Positions 11,360-24,834 of a stretch of 64,000 bases of DNA are shown piece after piece. Below the pieces are notes generated by a model, which was given only the letters and a program-made list of their open reading frames with translations, had not been told where the DNA came from and ran no database searches. Position numbers and translations under genes: made by a program. Source of the stretch: Stromatinia cepivora. Taxonomy: Eukaryota > Ascomycota > Leotiomycetes > Helotiales > Sclerotiniaceae. Location: the NCBI GenBank assembly GCA_014898415.1, contig RCTD01000022.1, forward strand, positions 186,001 through 250,000. Reading direction: 5' to 3'. Positions within the stretch are counted from its first letter, which is position 1; each line of letters begins with the position of its first letter.

Positions 11360-12361
11360 ATGTCTGAGATTATTATCAAAGATGAGGATTTGACCAGCCT
11401 CAAGGGCAAGGTTGTTATTGTTACAGGTAGGTAAATTTAGCAAGTTGGTTCCACCAGCCGTGGGGAATAATCGTTACTTTAAATCCGGATTCAGACTCAT
11501 AAAATGTTTCATTATAGGTGGTTCTTCAGGAATTGGTTTAGCAACTGTCAACCTCCTGTTGGAATTAGGTGCATCAGTTGTCAGTGCCGATATCAATTCA
11601 CCACCAGAGCCGATCTCGAACCCTGCTTTCCTATTTGTTCAAACCAACGTTGCTAAATGGACCGAGCTCACTGCTCTTTTCAAGAAAGCCAAGGAACATA
11701 ATGGTCGTATCGATTATGTCTTTGCTAATGCTGGTATCGGCCCTCGAGCCAATTATTTGGTCCTTGAATCAGACGAAAATGGAGATCTTCAAGAGCCAAT
11801 CCATGAAGTTCTTGAGGTGAATTTCAAGAGTGTAGTCAATACTACCTGTCTTGGTATTCATTACCTGAAACAAAACTCGGAAGGTGGTAACATTGTGCTC
11901 ATGGGATCCAGCACCGGCTTACAACCATTGAGAGCTCCTGATTACTGTGAGTCTAATCAAAGCATAACTTTATCCAAAAAAAATTACACTAAACGTAGAC
12001 AGCATGCGCCAAAGCCGGTGTTCTAGGCTTTGGAAGATCAATCCAACGTACTATCAAGGCCGCCCGTCTCCCCATTCGCGTCAACACTCTCGCTCCATCC
12101 TGGACTTCCACTCAAGTCCTGCCAGATTTAGATGGAATCATGGCAGCTATCTCTCACAAAGCTCAATCTACCTTAGTAGTTGCACGCTCTGTTGCATACT
12201 TGATGACGACGACCACCAGAGAGGGGGATATGCTTTACGTATCTGATGGAAGATATACGGAAATCGAACAAGCCGTGCTCGCACCCGCTTATGCAACCAT
12301 TAAAGGGGATGGACCTAGTGATGACGAAATCTTGGAGCGTATTTTCGGTTTGGGTGCATAG
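11360..12361 (+). CDS. Short-chain dehydrogenase/reductase
   Basis: Exons 11360-11426, 11518-11946, 12003-12361; 855 nt, 284 aa. Introns of 91 and 56 nt start GTAGGT and GTGAGT. The product is a classical SDR with a Rossmann fold. The nucleotide-binding motif TGGSSGIG is at residues 22-29, split by intron 1. An acidic residue after strand 2 (SADIN) favours NAD(H) over NADP(H). NAG follows in ANAGIG, VNFKSV is the usual helix-4/5 contact, the serine lies in VLMGSSTG, and the catalytic pair is Y165 and K169 in YSCAK, across intron 2. IRVNTLAPSWTST is the cofactor loop after strand 6. Length is normal. Substrate cannot be predicted; it resembles the fungal 15-hydroxyprostaglandin-dehydrogenase-like group. 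Confidence 0.9.
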
Positions 12362-13681
12362 AAATGTGACTCAGGAGGTCTGAAATGTTCGTGATTGGTA
12401 TGAAAATTTTGGATTGTTTAGCATGTTAGTGATGGAATTTGGGTTGGATGAAGGATACCATATTTTATATATGCATGCATTAGTTATGAAATTTGAGCTG
12501 TTCATGACCATTTTGTCTCTCTCTGGTATATTGATATGGCATTGAGCCGGCAGATTATACTTCTGCATCGGGAAAACTGTATCGGTGATCCAATTTGTAC
12601 CGATTGAGTTTTCTATCGGTAGCTGAAATGACCATATTTTACGGAATCTGAATTCTGTCTTCCGCACTGTCTATCAAAGAAGGATCCACCCATCATCTTT
12701 TTTTCTCCACATCCTTGGATTGCCAAATTGGGAATTGCAGCCGGTCAATTCGGAAATGGATCAATCATGCTCGGGGACTCTTGGATGGACATGCTTCAAG
12801 TGCCTAGACTAGAAATTGTCGTACTCATCCACCCGACCTAACTCTTTTTTCTGGTATTGGTCATTTATGACAAATGTAAATGCAGATCTTACAGGAGATA
12901 AAAACAAACTCGAGGAGCTGACAGAAGAAGCTGAATAGAGAGAAAAGCAAAGGAGCAAGTTGACACGGAAAACAATGCTTCATACTTTTTCTATCAAGTT
13001 ATTATTCAATAGTTTTTGTGACTGGACTAATTAATCTTTCCGAAAAAAAAAAAAAAAACTTTAACCTTCCAAGCCAACCTCATTCAGCGCACTCAGACCT
13101 CAGGATCTACAAGAACATATGCAATTCGACCAACAATTCCTTTAGACGTACAATATATTAATTTTGCAAATCCCTTCCACCATCTAACCTAGACTAAACC
13201 ACCTCTCCGGAAAGAGAGGACGAATATACCCGCTAACAGGAAAGTAAAGGCGAATACATTTAACTCGGGAGTTGATCACTATTTCCAAACAACAAAATAT
13301 GGTTCTTTGTTCCGAAAGAAGCAAGATCTACACTCATCTCTCCTTTCTGTATTCGGAGAAATATGTCGAGACGTATGAAACTACTCCGTACATATTGTCC
13401 AATATGGGCGAGGCGCGCTAGACCTTTCTTGCAGTTACCGTATCCGTGCAGAACGTTGGTTGGTGTCGATGATACAAAAGACAACACGGATCATATCAGG
13501 GTGGATGCAACGAATCCAGCGCATCAAATTAATCAAGGGATTCAGCCCAGAGTCCAGGCTATTAAGAACCGTATCAATGGAGCTGCAAAATACACAAAGC
13601 AAGATCAATCAACTCGTACAAATCGATAAAATAGTCTATAATGTACAATCTACCAAGGTATTGTATCTACTTTGCCAACAT
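12362..13681. other. Intergenic between convergent genes
   Basis: 3' flanks of the dehydrogenase and Spf1 genes, which converge. Holds a 16-A run near 13044-13059. No convincing coding in either strand. Confidence 0.5.
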
Positions 13682-16600
13682 TTATGCTCTACCCTTCGCC
13701 ATAATCTTTTTCTCCAACTCCTCGATCTCTCTTTGTGCTTTCTCCTCCTCCGCCTTGATGGCCTCCAATTTAGCATCCTCGATCCTCTTCTGTTCTCTAG
13801 CCAACTGATCGGGTCTTCTAATCGCAATGTCCTTGGGTTTGTAATCGCTGAAAAGTGCTTTCAACACTTTCTCAATCACGAAACAGGCGAGATAATCGAC
13901 AATCATTGTGGTTGTCATGACTATTTTGAAGTCATACGTGAAAGGTACGAGTTTCATCTTTTCGTTGACCTCGGGAATAAATTCGGTGGAGCATGAGAAT
14001 GCAATTGCGGAAACTCCAATGATACCGTAATACATTCCCTTGTTTTCAGAAATGGCTTCACGGAATGGACGGCCTTGATAATTGATGGCGAAAGTGGAGA
14101 TTTGTTGAATCAGTTGTAAGAGATATACGGCACTGTTCAGGAGAGATGGCACAAATTCTCCTTCGAGATCAACATCTAGGTCACGTCTGCCAAATTATCA
14201 GTATTTATTGTTGGAGGGTGTGAACGTGATTAGAAGAGGTTTTCACTTACGGAGCAATCTCATCGCAGAAACGAGCGATATATATGAGTGTAACTATGTG
14301 AACAGCAAATTGTCCGAGTATAGATCCAATAATGTAAAAGTTGAAGATATTTGGCTGTGGTCGTTCTTTGGAAAGACCTTCTACAGACTTGGCCCGGGAA
14401 ATTGACAAAAAGCAAACACTCATAAGCATTCCACTGATTGTGACTTGGCCGTCACCAAATTTGATACCTTCGAGATACAGCACACTTAGACTGTAGGCGC
14501 TGATAAGACAATTCAAAGCGAGGATTTTGTACATTTGGATAGTTGCAACAAGTGTGCAGCGACCTTGACGGATGATATTGGGAATGGCGATGACATTACT
14601 CAATTTACTGGTGAATGGAGCAGCAACAGATGCATCACCAAGTTTAATTGTAGGGGGCTCATCGTCGTCCATTTCAGCCTCCATTAAACTTTGGGTCATT
14701 TTATCAGCAAGACTAGCTGCTTTCTTCTGTGCGTCATTCAACGTAGGCTTTTTTTGTTGGCCATCGATAAGTGCTTGAGCGGCAGGTGAAGTAATCGTTT
14801 CCACGTCATCAGTTTTGTTGGCAGCCGTCTCCATGAGAGCCACTGTAGTGCCCTTCTTTTCGGCTTCCCGTTGCATAGCTTTCTCGTAGTGTGGATTTTT
14901 AGGTCCTGGCGGATACAAATGTGCAATCAATACTGGTACCGGAGGCGTTGGTTGGTTAAATCGTGTCATCATTTGACATTGTTTTTCGTAAAGCTCCTTC
15001 ATTTTGTTGTTTCTGAAATGTTCGGCGATTTTGTTGAGATCCTCCTGTGAGCCATTAAGTAACGCAACACCGATGTGAGCTTGTTTCAAGGCTCCAACGT
15101 CATTTGTGCCATCACCAGCCATAAGAGTGTGATAACCAAGATCCCTCAATCCGGTAAGGATCTCTTCTTTCTGTTTTGGTGAAACACGGGCATATACCCA
15201 TGCGTAACGATAGATGGTAGAAAGAGCAGATTGATCTATGAATTTAGACAGAGCGTAGCCGGTGACACACAAGTCATTTTCTTCGATAATCTTCTTGTCT
15301 ATAGGTTTGGAAGGATCGACGGGAATGCTGATACTGTCATCAACACTTCTCCATACAAGCTTCTCCCCTGAGTCATCATGTTCTGGAGCATCGAGAATGA
15401 GAACGTCCCTATCGACAATCTCAACCTCTCTGGCAACATGGATGGCTGTCAAAGGGTTATCACCAGTAATCATGACAACACGGTGACTGCTTTCATTCAA
15501 CATTTGAACGGACTTTTTCGCGTCGTCTTTGAGAGGGCAATGTAGGACCAAGAAACCAGCAAAATGCAACTCGCTCTCTACATCTTCACGCTTCAAATCA
15601 TTGATCTTACCAGAGCCAAGTTCAGAGTCGGTAGAGAGATACTTGTAGGCCAAAGCGAGGACACGTGAGCCTTTCCTAGTGAAGTATTTGTATGTTTCTT
15701 CGTAGTCGGCCGGAACCTTAACCAACATTTTCATAATGGTTTCCGGTGCTCCTTTGACACCAACAAATGTAGAACGGACCTTTTTACCAGTCTGGGGATT
15801 GACCGCGGTTAATGAGGCGATGGAGCTTTGACGTTTAAGAGCAGATGAGAATTGGAATCGACGCTTGATCTGGACTGCGGATGAAGGCGCACCGTTTGAA
15901 ATCTTGCTAGATAGAAGGTCATTTCGTCCAAGCGTCCAACCCAACGAGGTCAATGTAGCTTTCTCCATAGGGTCTCCAACAATATCACCCTCATCTAACT
16001 TGACAAGAGCATGAGCCGTGGCGAGCACATATGTAGTTTCCAGTGAAACTTGTTGCACGGGAGTGATATGGCTGTGGGCACCATCCTTTTCACGGGGTGT
16101 ACCGGTTCCAGTATGGCCTAGACCAAGACCAGCGATACCTTCTACGACCAAATCCTCTCCGGTTAAGGTACCGGTCTTGTCGAAACACGCCACATCAACC
16201 CGTCCAGCAAATGGAATGCGGAACGGTTCGGTACAATAAATAGCATAACGACTAAGAGCTGCCAAGCTAGTGTTGACTGCAAGACTGAGCTCCATGGGCA
16301 ATTCTGGGGGTACGACACTGGTTACAATCAAGACGCAATCAAGAAGAAGCTTGGATCGTTTTCTGTCCTTTCTAACACCTTCATCCCAGACATACCAAGA
16401 TGCAGCGATCGCGAAGATTAACAGGAAAAGGATAAAGAATAATGCTTCGGCATTGTTGGCAGATACTCGCTCGGTGGAGTAAATCATAGTTCGAACCAAG
16501 CTTCCTTGTGATGTCTCGAATCCAGTCTTTACCACAATTGCCGTAGCACCGTTGTCAGGAGGAAGTGGAACGCCTGAAGCGACCTTGGGCCTTTCCTCTT

Positions 16601-17775
16601 CGGTATTTCCGTGTGTAATTTGTAGAACTTTGGTTCCTCCATAAAGGAATGCATTCTTGTCAAGTCCTTCCGGTTCCAAGACTGCATCGCCAGGTCTGAG
16701 CTGAATTGAATCCTTCAATAATGGAGTACTTTCTCCGGACAGCATAGCTTCGTTCACAATAGCACTTCCTTCGACCAGAATCATGTCACAGGCCACACCA
16801 CTATCTTCCTTGGTTCGGCCCACTGAAACTAGATCTCCAGGCAGAAGCTTGTCACTTTGTGTTTCCTCCCATTTATTCAATCGGTAAACCAAAATATCAT
16901 ATGGCTTGATACTCATCCCTCGGAATTCGGTCAAGGTTCTTTGGCGTTGCCAGACTACAGTGCTCTCAAATCCTACCAACATGACGAGGGTAAACAAGGA
17001 ATAGTACCAGTAATCATCCAACATCCATAACCCAACACAGAAAATCTGAAAGACGAAGAATGGTGCGACTGCGTGTTCCTTAAATAGCTCTGAAAATGTA
17101 GGGACCGGAATATCGAAAGTGTTATCGCCATAATGTTGATGAACTCTGGAGAGCTCGGATGCAGAATCTATACCTCTAGACTTTTGATATGTCTCCAAAC
17201 GTGGCTTGGGCTCTGAATCTATCGAGTATGTCAAGGGTGCAAATGAGTTTTTCGAAGGATCGTAGAGGAATCGTCGTTTTTGGAAGAGGAAGGATACATT
17301 GCTTTTTCCACCAGCCTTGGGCAAGGTTAGCTGAGACAGTTATGGAAGAACACTTTTTGAACCTACATTGTCCCTATCTATCTTGCAAAAATCCGCAGAG
17401 CCAGCATTCGTAATAGGATGAACCTTGATCAACTGGGCATCCGAAACAGTCTTTGCGGAGGTTGAAGTGAAGAGAGCTCTCAAGTTAATGTTCCAATGTG
17501 TGCTCAGCCATACTAAACTTTGCGCCGTGATGATTGTCCCACACCAGACAAAGGTCCATTCTTGCCCGCCAATATGTTTGTCATAAAGATCTTGTGAGAG
17601 GTAATATCGAAAGAAGACAGGCCATATGATAGCGAAGGGCCAGATATAAGTATGCAACCAAAGCGGTACTGAGATAGGTTAGAATCAGGTCAGCTATTAA
17701 GTGGGTGGGTGGCTGCTAACATGGATTATGCAATGTTGCGGATGCAATCATGGGATTATCCACTAGAGGCGCCAT
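13682..17775 (-). CDS. spf1: P5A-type ATPase of the ER (Spf1/ATP13A1-like)
   Basis: Exons 17775-17721, 17668-17367, 17315-14251, 14186-13682; 3927 nt, 1308 aa; introns 52, 51 and 64 nt. The family is an ER transmembrane-helix dislocase that removes mislocalised tail-anchored and mitochondrial proteins. Motifs visible: LSGESTPL at about 311 (actuator loop; P5A has SGES), the P5A-specific PPELPMELSLAV in transmembrane helix 4 at about 455, phosphorylation site DKTGTLT at about 498, KGAPE in the nucleotide domain, ITGDNPLTA, and GDGTNDVGALK of the hinge. Two helices precede the actuator domain near the N terminus (IWPFAIIWPVFF), as in P5A. After the hinge comes an Ala/Lys/Glu-rich insert of about 120 residues between domains, common in fungal Spf1. 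The C terminus ends in a charged helix (AEEEKAQREIEELEKK). The start at 17775 gives a first exon of 18 codons. Confidence 0.95.
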
Positions 17776-19158
17776 TGCGCAGGTTGGTACGTGAAATCGT
17801 TGCGTTGAAGCTATTCACAAAAATATTCAAGGCATAGGTGGCACTGATTATCATTATCACCCAAACTTTAAAAAATCGGCGATCGGAGCTTTAAGGACTT
17901 CGCTTAATCCCATCCTTGATGTTAACCTCATCACGTGTGAAGACCTTTTCCGGTACATTCCACAGAGCTTGAATCTTTCCTTTTGGTTGCAACAGTTGTT
18001 ATTATATATGTATATATATATATTTAAAGTCCAACAATTTTATTAGCTATTCTGATGTCTTCATAAATTACACCTGGTTATCGACAGGTTGTAACCATTA
18101 TGATCAAAGGATATTTGCCTTTCATATCCTCAATTATAGCTCTGGAAACAATCAGGTAGATCCTTGGATTGAGATTTGTACAGCAATCTTGACTCCTAAT
18201 ATCTCACAAGATTATTCCTGAAAGTACCTCTTTTGTATGGAAGTCAGTGTGCAATTTGGTCTCCATGTTGTAATTGATGCCCATGTTCTCTTTGAAGCTC
18301 AGGAACTGATTGGTATTACTAATTCAACTTCAACTTAACATACCAATCACATATAACCTCAAGCAACATTCATTTCAGTTGAAAGCATTCAAGTCTGGAC
18401 GCACACATTTTGACATATGTTTAGTGACAATGCAACGACAATATTTGCCACCATACACTGCGAGCGGTGTTCTGAGCTTCTGATGGGTTCCCACAACCCT
18501 GAAGCTGTCTTTGCTTCATTCACCGAATGATAGCTTTCCTACACCAGCCGTGATTACTCTCTCCCAAATCCCCGGGTAGGTTATCATGCTATAGGACGGA
18601 TCGGTGCTCTCCGCATCTGATACCCCAATCATAACCTCAGGAAACCCCCGGCGGATGTGCAGAGGAGGGAGCAGAAGCTACAAATTGACTTCAATGAATT
18701 GAGTCCGAGACAGGAGGCTCTCTGTTTAGCGCTCACCGTATCTATCAATTTCCGGAAGTGTATCAGGATGATATGAAGGATGAATGTAAGATATCAACCA
18801 ACACGATATCAGTCCGGGCAATATGCCACATTAACACATTGCTAAGCCCGTAAAGAGGCTAAACTAGATGGGGGTTACATTCTGAACCGTCTGACTGGCA
18901 AATGGGGGCAAATATCGGAGCTGCCAAGTGGCCAAGCAAAAAACTTGACTGTTCGCTTGCTTGGCGCTAAATCAACACTCCAGACGAACAAATAGAATCT
19001 TCAAATTTTTGATTATCATAGAGATAAGAGATTTTACTGCGGAAACATTGAGAGGGGTATATAATAACTGTTGTGGTACAATATTTTTGGAGTTCTTGTG
19101 TTTCGGAACGAACCGACAAAATTCAACTTCACTACCTTTGAACATCCGCTTCCTCATC
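17776..19158. other. Intergenic between divergent Spf1 and AzgA genes
   Basis: 1.4 kb without recognised coding. It carries a TA-rich stretch at 18001-18025. A GATA element (AGATAAG) sits at about 19022-19028, roughly 130 bp before the AzgA-like start codon, a position that fits nitrogen regulation by AreA-type factors (inference). Confidence 0.45.
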
Positions 19159-21211
19159 ATGACTGGTTGGACTACCAAGATCAATGATGCTGTCGCCGGC
19201 AGCATTGTTGGTAGAAGATTTCGTCTTCAAGGTTCCGGCCATGTAAAGGCGAGAGAGGGATCAAGATTCCTCACTGAAATCCGTGCTGGTCTCGCGACAT
19301 TCTTCGCTATGGCATATATCATTTCTGTATGTTCCGAACCTCTGCATTTGTTTAAGTGGTACAATATTCGGGAAGGGGGAATGACAATCCCCCATTCAGA
19401 AAATATCACCCAAAATTGTTGATTTTAATTTTGGATGGCTCCAATTCATTGATAGGCTGACATCAAAAACTCAGGTCAATTCCACGATTCTTGCAGATAG
19501 TGGCGGAACTTGCGTGTGTACTGATGCAACTGATCCTACTTGCGCCTCAGACATTGACTATAATCTCTGTCTTGGAGTTATCCGTCGAGATTTCATCACT
19601 GGAACTGCTGCCATTTCTGCGCTGACATCATTCTGTATGGGATTATTTGCGAACATGCCTATCGCATTGGCTCCAGGAATGGGTTTGAATGCTTACTTTA
19701 CTTATACGGTTGTTGGATTTCACGGACTTGGACCTGTTACATATAGACTTGCCCTTACTGCGGTCTTTGTCGAAGGTTTTGTGTTTGTAGGTTTGTCATT
19801 ACTTGGATTGAGACAATGGCTAGCCAGAATTATTCCCGCTTCTATCAAACTCGCCTCTGGAGTAGGAATCGGTTTATATTTGAGTAAGTGTAAAACTTCC
19901 ATGACCAAAATTCCGTACTAACTACGAGAAAGCGCTCATAGGTCTTGGCTACAGTGCAGGAATTGGGGTTGTTACCGGAGCTACTTCAACTCCACTTGAG
20001 CTTGCAGGATGTGTCAGCTCTGATTTCAAGGACGGTGTTTGTCCCACATCAACCAAAATGCGTTCGCCAACCATGTGGATTGGAATTTTCTGCGGTGGTT
20101 TTGTGACTGCCATTCTTATGGCATATCGTGTTAAAGGTGCAATCATTGCCGGTATCTTGTTGGTCGCCATTATCTCTTGGCCAAGATCGACTTCGGTCAC
20201 CTACTTCACTCATGACGCTACCGGTAATGCCAATTTTGACTTCTTCAAGAAAGTTGTTACTTTCCATGGCATCCAGGAGACACTTGTGGCACAAGATTGG
20301 AATGTAGCCGGTGTTACTGGACAATTTGGTCTTGCTTTCATCACTTTCCTCTACGTCGATATCCTGGATTGTACAGGAACATTATACTCCATGGCACGCT
20401 TTGCCGGGGCTATCGATGAAGAAACTCAAGATTTCGAAGGTTCAGCTGTGGCTTATCTCGTAGATGGTAAGAATTACGTACATCTTTTCATTTTAATCAA
20501 ACTAATTATTTCACGCAGCTTTCGGTATTTCCATCGGCTCACTTCTCGGTTTATCCCCGGTCACGGCATTCATTGAATCCGGTGCTGGAATCTCTGAAGG
20601 TGGTAAAACAGGAATAACCGCCATGGTTACAGGATTATGCTTCTTTATCTCGATCTTTTTCGCGCCCATCTTCGCTTCTATCCCACCATGGGCTACGGGA
20701 TCCACTCTCGTTATCGTTGGTGCCATGATGTGCAAAGCTGCTAAGGATATTAATTGGAAATATTGGGGTGATGCACTACCAGCTTTTATCACCTTGGCTG
20801 TTATGCCATTCACATATTCCATTGCGTATGGCTTAATCGCCGGTATTATTTCCTACCTCATCATCAATACTACAACTTGGGCAGTAGAAAAGATCTCCGG
20901 TGGTCGTATTGTACCATTCGATAAGGAGTTCAAGGAGCCATGGTCATACAAGGTTAAGGGTGGCATTCTACCAGCTTGGGTTGTAAGAGCTTCACATGGG
21001 TAAGTTTTTAGGTTCTCTCTCATTTCGATATGAAAAGTATATGCTAATATTTCCCAATAGAAAGAAGGACTTTTGGCACGAAGACCCACCGATCAATACT
21101 TCATCGACAGGTTCCATCTCAGCCACTGATGATGCGGATAAATCACGTGTTGGACCTGAATCCGTGACTCGTCCTATCAATGAGACGAAGGCCGGCGAAA
21201 AGTTGGCTTAA
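19159..21211 (+). CDS. azgA: AzgA-like purine (adenine/guanine/hypoxanthine) permease
   Basis: Exons 19159-19326, 19475-19883, 19942-20466, 20519-20999, 21061-21211; 1734 nt, 577 aa. The product matches the AzgA-like nucleobase transporters, plasma-membrane proton symporters for hypoxanthine, adenine and guanine. Seen: EIRAGLATFFAMAYIISVNS at about residues 40-59, the helix-2 region with CMGLFANMPIALAPGMGLNAYF at about 110 (typed motif: APGMGLNAYF), GVGIGLYL in helix 4-5, TGATSTPLELAGC at about 200, FLYVDILDCTGTLYSMA in helix 8, and the substrate-site segment SPVTAFIESGAGISEGGKTG at about 385. About 12-14 membrane segments are expected. The hydrophilic C-terminal 60 residues are Ser/Asp-rich. 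Length agrees with fungal AzgA (about 580). A GATA site lies upstream, in line with nitrogen control of this family. Confidence 0.93.
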
Positions 21212-21457
21212 GATCTATTTGTTATTTTGACTTTGAAAAATATATGGAGGTTTTTAATGTAGTGGTGGGAAAAATGATTGATTGGCGTAACATTCGGGGT
21301 TTGGGAGATACCTGGCAGGTGAGGTTTGGCTACCAAATTTAAGTACTTTTCTAAATAATGCTATTCTTTGATGATGCAACGAGAACCTGTCATAGCAAGA
21401 TCGAATTATTGAAAGTGACTATTAAAATTACAGCAACTGATTTTGCCTGTATAACCT

Positions 21458-21535
21458 CATGTTCTATTTCCTACCTCATGTTCTATTTCCTACCTCATGT
21501 TCTATTTCCTACCTCATGTTCTATTTCCTACCTCA
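21458..21535. repeat. 19-bp minisatellite, four copies
   Basis: The unit CATGTTCTATTTCCTACCT repeats four times without a mismatch, shortly downstream of the AzgA-like stop codon and likely in or just past its 3' UTR. Confidence 0.9.
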
Positions 21536-21703
21536 TCCGATTCTTCTGTCTTCTCAACAATAGATGAACAATTATGATCACTTTATCCTATCTATCAGTA
21601 GATCCCATCATCAAACCACTTTCTCCAAAACCACGACCCCCCCCGCTTTTACAAAACTCCTCACCGTCCAACTAGTGAGCCGCCACATTACAATAGTATC
21701 CCG

Positions 21704-21873
21704 GGCTCATAACAAAGAACCGACAAAAAACCATCACAATGATAAACATTTGTAATGTTTGAATCTTATAATACGAATCTGTATTGATTTATGAGAAGAA
21801 ATTTATGGTATCGGAGAATCGCTAGAAATTGGAAGTCACATGGAGTGAGGTCAGAAGAAAGTCCCGATGTTGT
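21704..21873 (+). repeat. Dispersed repeat, copy A
   Basis: About 170 bp that aligns with the reverse complement of 52161-52330. Shared blocks include TTGATTTATGAGAAGAAATT, CTAGAAATTGGAAG and GAGTGAGGTCAGAAGAAA. Overall identity by eye is near 80 percent with a few small gaps. No coding capacity; likely a degraded non-autonomous element. Confidence 0.75.
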
Positions 21874-23206
21874 AGTTAACAGTTCTAAAATCATACTCGA
21901 CAACTCCTTTTATACCCACGACTCTATATCCTGAGGGTCAAGTTCTTAATTCGATTATTCTCTTTTATATCTAATGACAAGGAAGTAGGAGTGACTGGAG
22001 GTGAGATACCGGGGTATAATCCTTCGAACTGCAAGTTCGGCCGGGAAAGAAGTCGACCCCATATTTTCATGTTAGAATTTCGAATTCCTCTGAATAACGG
22101 AGACAGAGGAGGTACATAAACTCATCTAAGTACGTACCAAAAAGAAAGAAAAAACAAGGAATGGGAAGGAATTGGCACGATCCGAATTCGAAGGACCTGA
22201 GATTTGGTGCGAAACGAGACTGACATTTATGGGTACAAATGTGCGTACATACAGCGTATGAAGTGATATGGTGTTGAACAAATTAATCAAGGGAAATTGG
22301 GAGTTGGTAGTGAGAAGGCGAGAGGAGCGACAACGATCGATGACGGCTAGAGAAAGGAGTGACAGCAGAAATACTCCCTATGCTCGCAATTGGGCCTGAA
22401 TGCTAGTCCTCCGCAATACATAATTTGGCGTCTGAAGTAGGAACTTAACACACTTAAATGAGGAGAGTCAAGACCCAGGTACTAAAATATTAATGGTCAT
22501 TCCTTCCGGAGGTTTGATGCTGTCCTCTATATATGTATAGTCATGAACACTTTAATCACCCCAAAGAAGCAGTTTTTATACACAAAGTCTAACTAGCATG
22601 CCACATTCCATGTGGTATTTTGCTGTCCCAAAATAGAAGCAGCAGTGCCTATAATTGCTAGGCTATGAAACATCACTGATTTCCATTGTCCATTCGTCTC
22701 AGCTCGAAACGCTGTCTCACACAAGTGTACATAGATGACAAATCTGGGCATTGAAAAAAGTTATGTGGGCTTTAATATCCATTCGGCCAATGCTTAGCCA
22801 GATCTCAACAAAAGGTAGAGTGAATGGAGGTTTATATGCGTTGAAGTATAACTGAAATTGCCAATCAGATTCAGAAATTGCGCCGAGGAAATAGATGGTC
22901 AGATCTATAGAATATTGATAAACCAAAAGAACCCCCTCCTCCAAAACTATAGTAATAGGCAGTATTCCCGCCTAAGATCCCATTACATACTGATATTATA
23001 CAATAATAGTATTATGTATGCTTCCTAGAAAAGTTGGAACAATCGAAAAGAAGTGAGAGCTACCATAAAGGAGCCCTGGAGGCCCCCTCACAAATGCTGG
23101 CTAATTCCAAGCGACCTCAAGAAATCCAAGGAAGGGAAATCAAGGCTGACAGAAAATATATGCATCTCTCTCTCGTAATCCATCATGCCTTATTTTAATC
23201 ACCCAT

Positions 23207-24834
23207 CTACTTTGCAGATTTCAAACTACTAAAAGAACCACGTACCCAGATCCCCGGCGCCAAAGCTACCCTTCGTAATATCCCATTCCTACCCACCGAA
23301 TTAGATGGCTGCGAATTATTAGAACAGGGCTCCGGAAGCGTTTCCGAGATATCTAGACCCGGATAGAGTTTCACGGGCTTCTGATCGTGTTCTTTTGACC
23401 GAACACTTTTTTCCTCCTCCGAGCTATTCACTTTTTCTTCCGCTAATTCTCTCATCTTTCTGGTGCTTCCTACATTTTTGCGGCGAGACCAGGATACTAA
23501 TGAGCAGCCCACGTTTTTGAATTTCCCTTTGTACATCCGGATGAATTTTGAGATATCTGTTGTACAAGCGATGCAGATACCGAGGAATATTTCGATGAGA
23601 CTGTGGTATCAGAACGGATTAGCGATGTAGGAAGATAGAATTTTGGATTCCACTCACCTCACGAGTGCGACACCTGCAAGATTCCATGATACATCGTCAT
23701 TGTCGTGAAGTCTTAACCGATAGACAACACTCAGGATTGATCCAATAATAGTACTAATCTCCGTCAGTATATCTCATCTCTTTTCCGGGTATAATTGAAC
23801 CTACATGAAACCCGTAGCGAAAATCAATGCGACACCGGCTTTCTTCTTCGGTGCTAGATGTAATTTGCTGACAGCAATTAAGGTTATTACGATTAAATAT
23901 ACGTCAATTACCAAGCCTACAACACCCCGAGGTAGACTTAAAGATTGCATGCGAAAAGAAGAATTTGAAAATATTTGGTGTCTCCATGGTGTCCCATTGT
24001 GTGGAATATCCCAGAGCAATGCGAGAATAAGATGGATAGTATAAAAGGCCGAAGATATGATAGCACCAATGGTACAAGCTATTTTGACCCAAGATTCAGT
24101 GAAGAAAATCTCTGCGTAAGTGATAAAGAGAGTGAGCTTGACGAAGCCCATAGCGGTAGGACTCATGATGTATGTTAAGCATAATGGCTAGATTTGAGTA
24201 AGTAGTGCCCAATGGAAGTATGCTATAAAAAGGTGTATTAGAACGGAAAGAAAATATAAAAAAGACATACAATTATGCTGCGATCAGTGAATGTTTCGGA
24301 TAGCGGAACATCATATTGATGATAACCAGTTGTCCCTCCAGGAGTGACAGCTATGCGGAAATTAATACATTATCGAAATCAAGTAGAAAAGACGTACTCA
24401 GAATCGTAAGGACGTATGCAGTAATAGCCAGGAGCTATATTGTCAGTATCTCAAAAAGACCAATGGAGAAACACTGCGCACAAAGCTAATAGTGATAGTC
24501 ACTGAACTCTAATTAGTCTTCCGCTCTCATGACTATAATAAGGAGAGTGGGCCTCACAATCACTCCAGAGCAATCTAATTGGACGAACAATCCTAAATTT
24601 TGTCCATAATCGAATGCATATGCATATAAGTACTGGAGCCATTAAAAAGGTAGAAACTATTATAACGCTTCCTCGTCTGGATGCTCGATGATGAAAGTTT
24701 GAAACAGCTCCTAGTGGAGGGGTCAAGCTTGGAATAGTTTCAAGGACGGATTTTGGCTGGTCTGACAAATAGATAGCTAGAGATTGTGCACCTGCTGTAC
24801 CTATTTGCCTTAAAGCTCCTGTGATTGGCGCCAT
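23207..24834 (-). CDS. Rhodopsin-like (SAT4/Pth11-type) integral membrane protein 2
   Basis: Predicted exons: 24834-24558, 24485-24475, 24434-24398, 24350-24271, 24187-23805, 23753-23658, 23600-23207; 1278 nt, 425 aa. All introns are GT-AG. Exon 2 is only 11 nt; without it the frame cannot be kept between helix 1 and helix 2. Helices read: VIIVSTFLMAPVLICICIRL (1), ALLAITAYVLTILT (2), MGFVKLTLFITYAEIFF (3), KIACTIGAIISSAFYTIHLIL (4), VVGLVIDVYLIVITLIAVS (5), AGVALIFATGFITIIGSILSVVYRL (6) and WNLAGVALVSLIEIFLGICIA (7). The last helix with its E and G-x-C pattern and the K-L-x-L-F in helix 3 fit the fungal rhodopsin-domain family. The N terminus before helix 1 (about 55 residues) is longer than usual and the C-terminal tail is basic and serine-rich. 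Function unknown. Exons 2-4 are the least certain part. Confidence 0.72.

Larger units (their letters stand above)
21212..23206. other. Intergenic with short repeats
   Basis: 2 kb between the AzgA-like gene and the second rhodopsin-like gene (convergent). Contains a four-copy 19-bp tandem repeat (about 21458-21535) and copy A of a dispersed repeat (about 21704-21873). No coding recognised elsewhere. Confidence 0.5.

Noticed and set aside
11412..12026. 204-codon unspliced frame across the dehydrogenase
   Set aside because: It reads through intron 1 and into intron 2; the spliced three-exon model restores the TGGSSGIG and YSCAK motifs.
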